Assembly (NCBI GenBank): GCA_025359705.1
Contig: JANYFS010000427.1
Span: 1 to 5,082, forward strand
From: Deinococcales bacterium
Lineage (GTDB): Bacteria > Deinococcota > Deinococci > Deinococcales > Deinococcaceae
Direction of reading: 5' to 3'
Length of the DNA stretch: 5,082 nucleotides
Below are positions 1 through 4,286 of this stretch, one piece after another. The position numbers were made by a program, and so were the translations under genes. Position 1 is the stretch's first letter. Every line of letters begins with the position of its first letter. The notes below the pieces were generated by a model. That model searched no databases. It was not told the DNA's origin and saw only the letters and a program-made list of their open reading frames with translations.

Positions 1-71
1 CATCGCCATAGCGGTTTAGGCAACGGGTTCAGGTATTAGTTGATACCATCATTTCTACTTTAAGCGGTGGC

Positions 72-100
72 TTGATGTAGTCTCGAGGGATTATTTTGAT
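72..100 (+). promoter_or_regulatory. Weak candidate promoter for the first AIM24 gene
   Basis: TTGATG (72-77) and TTTGAT (95-100) are separated by 17 bp, each matching the sigma-70 consensus at 4 of 6 positions. A CTCGAG copy lies in the spacer. This is the best-spaced pair I found upstream of 221, but it is weak, and transcription could begin outside the window. Confidence 0.22.
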
Positions 101-142
101 TTTACAGGATTCACTTGGAAAATCCGCTCGAGTGTGCTAAAA

Positions 143-198
143 CAAGAGCATACCCACAAAAGAACATCCGCAAGAGAACACCCCCAAAAGAACATCCC
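143..198 (+). repeat. 14-bp tandem repeat, four copies, in the leader of the first AIM24 gene
   Basis: Four contiguous units with consensus CAARAGAACAYCCN lie at 143-156, 157-170, 171-184 and 185-198. Units 2 and 4 differ only in the last base, and the 28-bp double unit repeats with 24 of 28 identities. The array ends 12 bases before the AGGAG ribosome-binding site. A longer in-frame reading from GTG 134 would translate it as a low-complexity Lys/His/Arg/Pro peptide, which argues that the array is non-coding leader. Confidence 0.85.
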
Positions 199-210
199 CA
201 CAAGATTGAT

Positions 211-215
211 AGGAG
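211..215 (+). promoter_or_regulatory. Ribosome-binding site that fixes the GTG start at 221
   Basis: AGGAG lies five bases before GTG 221. This selects 221 over the upstream GTG 134, which has no such site, and over the in-frame ATG at 251. Confidence 0.8.
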
Positions 216-220
216 CTAAT

Positions 221-844
221 GTGCCAAGATTCGCCAACAAGAATAAACGGATGCTCGAGGTCAATATTTCGGGTGATAAAGTGCTGGCTTTGGCAGGCTC
301 GATGGTGGCCTACGAAGGTTCGGTCAAGTTCGAGAAAGCCATTTTGGGCGGTGGTGGCGGGATTTTTGGCGCACTCAAGCGTGCTGCCACAGGTGAGGGC
401 ATCCCGCTCATGGCCTGTACCGGCAACGGCGTGATTTATTTTGCTAAAGATGCCCATGATGTCAATGTCCTCGAGATTTCGGGCAATAAACTGTTTGTAG
501 AAAGCTCGAGCCTGCTGGCCTATGATCCCGCGCTCAAAACCGATGTGGCCTTCAAGGGTCTGCGCGGTATGACCTCGGGTCAGGGCTTGTTCACCACCAG
601 CGTAGATGGTCGCGGCAGCATAGCCCTGCTCTCTTACGGCCCGCTGATTCCCCTCGAGGTTAGCCCCCAATACCCGCTGTGCGTCGATCCTGATGCGTTT
701 GTGGCCTACCAAGGCAACCTGCAACAAGAATTTGTTTTCGATGTCAATTGGAAAAACTTTATCGGGCAAGGTTCGGGCGAAAGTTTCCAATTCAAGTTTT
801 CGGGAACAGGTCTGGTTTATATCCAACCTGCGGAGCGTAAATAA
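221..844 (+). CDS. AIM24 family protein, first of three
   Basis: A 207-aa protein of the AIM24 family (Pfam AIM24; TIGR00266-like in bacteria), a beta-rich soluble fold whose biochemical role in bacteria is not established. The diagnostic opening, a hydrophobic strand then AGSMVAYEGSVKFE (about residues 25-38), is followed by a Gly-rich stretch (GGGGGIFGALKRAATGEG), the FVESSSLLAYDP region, a GQGLFTTSVDGRGSIAL segment, a VDPDAFVAYQGNL segment, and the C-terminal GQGSGESFQFKF...GTG.VYIQ block (182-207). No signal peptide or membrane segment is visible. The GTG start is chosen because of AGGAG at 211-215 and because it aligns residue for residue with the start of the next gene, AYxG falling at residues 30-33 in both. 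The stop overlaps the next ATG. The family assignment is firm; the function is unknown. Confidence 0.9.
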   Translation: MPRFANKNKRMLEVNISGDKVLALAGSMVAYEGSVKFEKAILGGGGGIFGALKRAATGEGIPLMACTGNGVIYFAKDAHDVNVLEISGNKLFVESSSLLAYDPALKTDVAFKGLRGMTSGQGLFTTSVDGRGSIALLSYGPLIPLEVSPQYPLCVDPDAFVAYQGNLQQEFVFDVNWKNFIGQGSGESFQFKFSGTGLVYIQPAERK

Positions 845-1485
845 TGCCCACCTACAGCATCGTCAACGAAAAACTATTGCAAATCGACCTTGCCAGCGAA
901 GAAGTCCTCGCCAAAAAGGGCGCAATGATCGCCTACAAAGGTGCGGTCAACTTTCAAGGCGCTCTGCTTTCAGGCGGACGCTTATCCGAAGTCGCCATGC
1001 GCCAAGTGGCGGGGGAAGGCTTAAAACTGATGAAAGCCAAAGGTACAGGTGAGGTTTTATACGCCCACCACGGCCTACTGGTCAATCTGCTCAAACTGAC
1101 TGGCGAGCGCTTATACATCGAAAGCGATTATGTTTTGGCCTTCGATGCAAGGCTGCGCTCTGGCACCGAATTTCTAGGCAACCAAGGCGGGGTTGGCGGC
1201 CTTGTGCGCGGCGCAATGGCAGGCCAAGGCTTGTTCACCACCACCCTCGAGGGCCACGGAGAATGTGCGGTTCTCTCGAGCGGCGACATGATCGAACTGA
1301 CCGTCGATCCCAACAAACCCGTCTTCGTCGATCCCCAAGCCTACGTCGCCCACAAAGGCAACCTCTCCACCAGTATCCACACCGATGTCTCGTGGAAAAC
1401 CTTCGTAGGTCAGGGTTCTGGCGAAAGTTTCCAGTTCAAGTTTGTAGGAACGGGCAGTGTGTATATTCAAGCCGACGAAAGGTAG
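844..1485 (+). CDS. AIM24 family protein, second of three
   Basis: A 213-aa AIM24 family paralogue of the preceding protein. It shows the same order of blocks: KKGAMIAYKGAVNF (24-37), RQVAGEGLKLMKAKGTGEVLYA, LYIESDYVLAFDARL, the Gly-rich GNQGGVGGLVRGAMAGQGLFTTTLEGHG region, VDPQAYVAHKGNL, and the C-terminal GQGSGESFQFKFVGTGSVYIQ block (189-209). It is more canonical than its neighbours and resembles the central member of AIM24 gene triplets I recall from actinobacteria. ATG 844 overlaps the preceding stop in TAATG, and GGAG (832-835) in the end of the first gene gives a ribosome site eight bases upstream, so the pair is probably co-transcribed and translationally coupled. Likely cytosolic; function unknown. 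Confidence 0.92.
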   Translation: MPTYSIVNEKLLQIDLASEEVLAKKGAMIAYKGAVNFQGALLSGGRLSEVAMRQVAGEGLKLMKAKGTGEVLYAHHGLLVNLLKLTGERLYIESDYVLAFDARLRSGTEFLGNQGGVGGLVRGAMAGQGLFTTTLEGHGECAVLSSGDMIELTVDPNKPVFVDPQAYVAHKGNLSTSIHTDVSWKTFVGQGSGESFQFKFVGTGSVYIQADER

Positions 1486-1491
1486 AGAATT

Positions 1492-1519
1492 GTTATTCGT
1501 TATTCGTTATTCGTTATTC
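1492..1519 (+). repeat. Heptamer tandem repeat GTTATTC, four exact copies
   Basis: Four perfect GTTATTC units occupy 1492-1498, 1499-1505, 1506-1512 and 1513-1519, then GTA begins a broken fifth. The array starts six bases after the stop of the second AIM24 gene. It cannot form a hairpin with itself and has no terminator character. It resembles the short heptameric repeats scattered through some filamentous bacterial genomes; a role is not evident. Confidence 0.9.
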
Positions 1520-1597
1520 GTAGAAGAAAAAGAACGTAGAAGAATTTGATACCCCTCGAGCCAAAATTTTTACGGCGAAATACCAAAAAAGCAAGAT

Positions 1598-1650
1598 AAT
1601 AATACATTATTCTTACCCTCTTACCCTCGCTCTCTCGAGCGCAAAGCGCT
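1598..1650 (+). repeat. Spacer before the third AIM24 gene: small inverted and direct repeats
   Basis: AATAAT (1598-1603) and ATTATT (1606-1611) form a short AT-rich inverted repeat. TTACCCTC is then repeated twice in tandem (1613-1620, 1621-1628), and AGCGC/GCGCT (1638-1642, 1646-1650) forms a small hairpin with an AAA loop. No convincing promoter (-35/-10 pair) or Rho-independent terminator was found in 1486-1681, so the third gene may be read through from the first two. Confidence 0.5.
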
Positions 1651-1673
1651 ACTCGCCCTCAATCTTCCCCCTC

Positions 1674-1677
1674 GAGG
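1674..1677 (+). promoter_or_regulatory. Ribosome-binding site formed by a CTCGAG copy
   Basis: CTCGAGG at 1671-1677 supplies GAGG four bases before ATG 1682. The dispersed palindrome therefore overlaps the only plausible Shine-Dalgarno sequence of the third AIM24 gene. Confidence 0.6.
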
Positions 1678-1681
1678 TAAC

Positions 1682-2416
1682 ATGCAAACCTACACCCCAG
1701 ATAACCTCCCCAAAGATGATAACATCAACCCTTACGCTTTTTGCGTGCAAGTGGTTAAAGACTTCATCATTCGCAAAGGCAAGATGATTGCCTATTACGG
1801 CAATCTGCGCTTCGAGTCGGTGGGATCGAACGTGATCGACATGATGATTTCTCAGTCGTTCAATGCACCCTCTTATGGTGGCGATTACATTGTAGCTACA
1901 GGCCGTGGTCAGTTGATCTTGGGTGATCGTGGTAATCATATCAACAGTTACGATCTCGAGGATGCCAATATGACCCTGCGCGAAAGCAACTTGCTGGGTT
2001 TTGAACCTACCCTCACCTGCGAAGAATGTGTGATTCCCGGTTATTTAACCCTGCTAGGAACGGGTAAGATCCTAGCCTCGAGCAATGGTATGGTGCATTT
2101 TATGGAACCCCCTGTGCGGGTTGACCCCGAAGCTTTGTTGGGTTGGGCCGATTGTCCTACACCTTCTTATCATCATGATTATGCTTATGTCAAAGATGTG
2201 ATGAGTTTGGTGGCTACCGTAGTGGGGCTTAAAACCAGCGGCGAAGAAAAACAAATTAATTTTTCTGGAACAGGTACAGTTTTGATACAATCCTCCGAAT
2301 CGAATTTAAAAGGGCGCTCCGATTTACAGTCGATCATTGCTCAGGTTTCTGGATTGCATCAAAATGATTTACAGGCGTTGAGTAATAATATTACCCAACG
2401 CCTACGCAACGACTAG
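1682..2416 (+). CDS. Divergent AIM24 family protein, third of three
   Basis: A 244-aa protein with the AIM24 pattern in a diverged form: an N-terminal strand, RKGKMIAYYGNLRFE (31-45), a GDYIVATGRGQLILGDRG segment (67-84), ESNLLGFEPTL (101-111), LGTGKILASSNG (125-136), VRVDPEALLGW (145-155), and INFSGTGTVLIQSSE near 192-206, which corresponds to the FQFKF.GTG.VYIQ ending of its two neighbours. The rest, about 207-244, is a polar, probably helical tail the other two lack. A CEEC pair (Cys113, Cys116) and Cys158 are also absent from the paralogues. It lacks the Gly-rich GQGLFTT block. It most resembles the least conserved member of AIM24 triplets. The start is supported by GAGG at 1674-1677. Function unknown. 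Confidence 0.82.
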   Translation: MQTYTPDNLPKDDNINPYAFCVQVVKDFIIRKGKMIAYYGNLRFESVGSNVIDMMISQSFNAPSYGGDYIVATGRGQLILGDRGNHINSYDLEDANMTLRESNLLGFEPTLTCEECVIPGYLTLLGTGKILASSNGMVHFMEPPVRVDPEALLGWADCPTPSYHHDYAYVKDVMSLVATVVGLKTSGEEKQINFSGTGTVLIQSSESNLKGRSDLQSIIAQVSGLHQNDLQALSNNITQRLRND

Positions 2417-2444
2417 AGCGGTAATTCATTTTTATTTCCACAAT

Positions 2445-2458
2445 AGTGACCTGTCACT
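2445..2458. promoter_or_regulatory. Short perfect inverted repeat AGTGAC-CT-GTCACT
   Basis: Six-base arms separated by two bases lie between the stop of the third AIM24 gene and the terminator hairpin. With a 2-nt gap it is too tight for a stable RNA hairpin and looks more like a protein-binding palindrome. Its position between convergent gene ends gives no hint of a regulated promoter. Confidence 0.35.
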
Positions 2459-2466
2459 GTAAGACA

Positions 2467-2493
2467 AACCCCCCGCTCGAGTGTAGGGGGGTT
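2467..2493. terminator. Bidirectional Rho-independent terminator between convergent genes
   Basis: AACCCCCC (2467-2474) pairs with GGGGGGTT (2486-2493) around an 11-base loop containing CTCGAG. Read on the - strand the stem is followed by TTTGTCTT, a good terminator for xylA. Read on the + strand it is followed by TTAAAATTTT, a weaker but workable end for the AIM24 gene. Confidence 0.8.
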
Positions 2494-2520
2494 AAAATTT
2501 TAAAGCTCGAGGATTTAGTT

Positions 2521-2546
2521 TTAGTGTTTAGCGTTAGTGTTTAGCG
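2521..2546. repeat. 13-bp tandem repeat overlapping the xylA stop codon
   Basis: TTAGTGTTTAGCG occurs twice head to tail at 2521-2533 and 2534-2546. A partial relative, TTAGTT, precedes it. The second unit includes the complement of the last codon and stop of xylA (2541-2546), so the array appears to have grown out of the gene end or to have reset the stop codon. Confidence 0.8.
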
Positions 2547-3707
2547 AATGCCGTACAACAACTCAACGGTGAGCTGGTCGATTTTCTCGAGGCCCATTCC
2601 GCGAGCGCCCAAAGCTAGGCGGTCTACGGGCATGGCTTTGAGGGCGGCGGCGTTGGCGGGGCTGTACTTCTTGCTCAGTCCCTCGAGCGCGGCATCACGC
2701 ACGAAGTATTCGCTGAGCGCAGCTTGAATCTCGGGGTCGGCGTTGTACTGGCGCACTTTTTCCTCGAGGATCAGGTAGGTGCGGATACACCCCTTGGCAA
2801 ATGCCCAAACCCCCGCTTCGTCTTCGGTACGCAGAGCATGTGCGTCGAAGTGTTTGGGGCCGCTGTAGGTGTTGTCGAGAAGCAACTTGACCAAGTGGAA
2901 GCACATCTTGAGGTTCTCGGCACCAAAGCGCAAATCTTGATCGAAGCGACCTATTTTCTGGTCGTTCAGGTCAATGTGGAACAACTTGCCCGCATCGAGG
3001 GCTTGGGCTACTGCGTGTGGGAAGCTCAAGCCCGCGATGGTTTCGTGGGCCACTTCGGGGTTCACCCCCACCATTTCGGGATTGTCTAAGGTGGCAATGA
3101 AGCCTAGCGCACTGCCTACGGTGGGCAAATAGATGTCGGCTCGAGGTTCGTTGGGTTTTGGCTCGAGGGCAAATTTGTAATCGTAACCTTGATCTTTGGA
3201 GTATTCGCACAAAAAGTTCAGGGAATCGCGGAAGTGACCCAGTGCATCCATGGTTTTGCTGCCTGCGTCCACTTCCGAACCTTCACGCCCCCCCCAGAAT
3301 ACATAAATTTTTGCGCCCAATTCTGCGCCCAAGTCCATGCTTTCCATGGTTTTTTGCAAAGCGTAGGCCCGCACTCGAGCGTCTGCCGAGGTAAACGCGC
3401 CGTCTTTGAAAGCGGGGTCGCTGAACAGGTTGGTGGTCGCCATAGGTACGATCACATTGTTGTCACTGAGCGCTTGTTTAAACTCTTTGACGATGGCATC
3501 GCGCTCGGCTGCGGTTGCATCGATGGGTACCAGGTCGTTGTCGTGCAAATTTACGCCCCAGACTCCCAATTGACCCAATTTTTCCACCACGTAGGGGATG
3601 GGCAAAACGTGGCGGGTAGGCCCACCAAAAGGATCGCGGCCTGGGTTATTGACCGTCCAAAGTCCAAAAGTAAATTTATCTTCGGGTTTTGCGGTGTAGC
3701 TGCTCAT
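2541..3707 (-). CDS. xylA: Xylose isomerase (class I, Thermus/Streptomyces type)
   Basis: Converts D-xylose to D-xylulose in the cytosol (the family also isomerises glucose to fructose), using two divalent metal ions in a TIM barrel. The 388-aa length equals the Streptomyces enzyme. Visible residues include Trp17, the VNLHDNDLVP catalytic His55 and Asp58, Phe95 (TTNLF), Trp137 (YVFWGGREG), Glu181 and Lys183 (EPKPNEPR), Glu217 and His220 (NPEVAHE), Asp245, Asp255 and Asp257 (HIDLNDQ...FDQDLRFG) and Asp287 (HFDAHALRTED). The family's expected set is complete, so the enzyme should be active. The start is placed at MSSYTAKPED because AGGAG lies five bases upstream; an ATG ten codons earlier lacks this support. 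A promoter at 3856-3884 and terminator at 2467-2493 make it a single-gene unit. No xylulokinase or xylose regulator gene is in the window. Confidence 0.97.
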   Translation of the reverse strand: MSSYTAKPEDKFTFGLWTVNNPGRDPFGGPTRHVLPIPYVVEKLGQLGVWGVNLHDNDLVPIDATAAERDAIVKEFKQALSDNNVIVPMATTNLFSDPAFKDGAFTSADARVRAYALQKTMESMDLGAELGAKIYVFWGGREGSEVDAGSKTMDALGHFRDSLNFLCEYSKDQGYDYKFALEPKPNEPRADIYLPTVGSALGFIATLDNPEMVGVNPEVAHETIAGLSFPHAVAQALDAGKLFHIDLNDQKIGRFDQDLRFGAENLKMCFHLVKLLLDNTYSGPKHFDAHALRTEDEAGVWAFAKGCIRTYLILEEKVRQYNADPEIQAALSEYFVRDAALEGLSKKYSPANAAALKAMPVDRLALGARGMGLEKIDQLTVELLYGIR

Positions 3708-3712
3708 GTTTT

Positions 3713-3717
3713 CTCCT
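3713..3717 (-). promoter_or_regulatory. Ribosome-binding site of xylA
   Basis: AGGAG on the - strand, followed by AAAAC and then ATG at 3707. It selects the 388-aa form over the longer in-frame reading from 3737. Confidence 0.85.
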
Positions 3718-3785
3718 GTATTTCGCATGTTCGTCACATGTTCGGTGGGTTCATCTCAGCGAACGTGGATTCACTCGAGGGGGGT

Positions 3786-3821
3786 GTATTGGTCGAAGTA
3801 TTGGTCGAAGTATTGGTCGAA
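3786..3821 (-). repeat. 12-bp tandem repeat, three exact copies, in the xylA leader
   Basis: On the + strand GTATTGGTCGAA repeats at 3786-3797, 3798-3809 and 3810-3821; in the xylA mRNA the unit reads TTCGACCAATAC. The array lies between the predicted promoter and the ribosome site, so it would be transcribed in the untranslated leader. As a 12-bp unit it is about one helical turn and could place protein sites on one DNA face, or it may simply be slippage. Confidence 0.9.
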
Positions 3822-3855
3822 GATTCTGAATTTGTAAGTTGATTTTACTTATTAA

Positions 3856-3884
3856 AAGATAGCGTTATTCTGCGCCTTTGTCAA
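3856..3884 (-). promoter_or_regulatory. Sigma-70-type promoter of xylA
   Basis: On the - strand a perfect TTGACA (3884 to 3879) is followed after exactly 17 bp by TATCTT (3861 to 3856, 4 of 6 to consensus). Transcription would start near 3849, leaving a leader of about 140 nt before the xylA ATG. Confidence 0.72.
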
Positions 3885-3899
3885 TGGGTTTGGCAGGTT

Positions 3900-3932
3900 A
3901 GTTTTGAAACCAATCGCACACAAACCAAAACT
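3900..3932. promoter_or_regulatory. Possible operator upstream of the xylA promoter
   Basis: AGTTTTG (3900-3906) and CAAAACT (3926-3932) are perfect seven-base inverted arms around 19 bases, within which AAACCAA occurs twice (3907-3913, 3922-3928, the second reaching into the right arm). The element sits about 50 to 85 bases upstream of the predicted xylA start, a position suited to an activator or distal repressor site. No match to a named operator can be claimed. Confidence 0.3.
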
Positions 3933-4031
3933 TAGGCTGAAACAAAAATACATCCCAGATTTTTAGACCTTCAAATCATACCGTGATTGCACTCGAGGTT
4001 CCACTCCTAAGCCACACTACGCTAGATAGCT

Positions 4032-4180
4032 CCTAAGTACCTCCCATATCAGATTTAGAAAATCTCTAAATCTGATAGCGACCAACGGGAGTGGGAGTAG
4101 GGCAAAGAAGTTCCTATCAGCGTCGTGGAAGATTTCGAGCTTTGAGAGAATATCTGAAACATAGCTGGGAGGAACTTAGG
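4032..4180. repeat. Long-range inverted repeat CCTAAGTxCCTCCCA
   Basis: CCTAAGTACCTCCCA (4032-4046) is matched in inverted orientation by TGGGAGGAACTTAGG (4166-4180), 14 of 15 paired, enclosing 119 bases. A partial relative, AAGTTCCTATCAG, lies at 4108-4120. The arms could be terminal repeats of a small degraded mobile element or the closing stem of a structured RNA. No clear target duplication flanks them. Confidence 0.55.
4047..4077. repeat. Perfect 13-bp inverted repeat with 5-base loop
   Basis: TATCAGATTTAGA (4047-4059) and TCTAAATCTGATA (4065-4077) are perfect arms around AAATC. The core TCAGATTTAGA recurs in direct orientation at 4181-4191, just outside the longer inverted repeat. It forms an AT-rich hairpin without a following T-tract, so it is not a typical terminator. 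Confidence 0.8.
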
Positions 4181-4198
4181 TCAGATTTAGAGTTTTGA
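4079..4198 (+). pseudogene. Possible transposase C-terminal remnant
   Basis: The frame beginning at 4079, right after an in-frame TAG, runs 39 codons to TGA at 4196-4198 without a usable start. Its last part reads YQRRGRFRALREYLKHSW and then EELRSDLEF, an Arg-rich helical tail of the type that ends many DDE transposases. It overlaps the right arm of the 4032-4180 inverted repeat, as terminal repeats of insertion sequences often overlap the end of their transposase gene. No catalytic motif remains, so the family cannot be named, and chance is possible. Confidence 0.28.
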
Positions 4199-4270
4199 CA
4201 GCCAGATCCACAGCCGAAAATAGATAACCAGAGCTAAGCCATTTCCCCAATTTCTCCCCCTCGAGCGGCT

Positions 4271-4279
4271 TGCTATACT
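4271..4279 (+). promoter_or_regulatory. Extended -10 promoter of the Hsp90 gene, placing its start at the ATG
   Basis: TGCTATACT matches the extended -10 form TGnTATAAT in all but one base. The box ends seven bases before ATG 4287, so transcription would start at or next to the initiation codon. No -35 hexamer is evident, as is usual with extended -10 promoters, and no Shine-Dalgarno sequence precedes the ATG. Confidence 0.6.
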
Positions 4280-4286
4280 GCGTGAC

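Larger units (their letters stand above)
3708..4286. other. Intergenic region between divergent xylA and the Hsp90 gene
   Basis: These 579 bases hold no convincing intact gene. From left to right they contain the xylA ribosome site and leader with a 12-bp tandem repeat, the xylA promoter, a possible operator (3900-3932), an unassigned stretch about 3935-4030 in which I see only two CTCTAAG-like CTCCTAAG copies (4004-4011, 4030-4037) and one CTCGAG, then nested inverted repeats with a possible transposase remnant (4032-4198), and finally the Hsp90 promoter. Confidence 0.7.

Noticed and set aside
1..39. Possible 3' end of an upstream + strand gene (12 codons to TAG at 37-39)
   Set aside because: Too short to recognise; any frame at the edge would end by chance at such a distance.
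32..47. GGTAT/ATACC hairpin at the left edge as a terminator
   Set aside because: Only five weak base pairs and no clear T-tract follow it.
134..220. N-terminal extension of the first AIM24 protein from GTG 134
   Set aside because: It has no ribosome site, translates a tandem repeat into low-complexity peptide, and the 221 start aligns exactly with the paralogue and has AGGAG.
137..826. 229-aa reading frame antisense to the first AIM24 gene
   Set aside because: The + strand reading is a recognised family; the antisense frame has no family resemblance and follows codon-phase shadowing.
1492..1519. CRISPR-like array at the heptamer repeat
   Set aside because: Units are contiguous with no spacers and only seven bases long.
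3189..3842. 217-aa frame on the + strand over xylA and its leader
   Set aside because: It is antisense to well-conserved xylose isomerase codons and ends in the translated 12-bp repeat (Val-Glu-Val-Leu).
3774..4265. Heat-shock operators (CIRCE or HAIR type) upstream of the Hsp90 gene
   Set aside because: No TTAGCACTC-type or CTTGAGT-type inverted repeat was found in this spacer.
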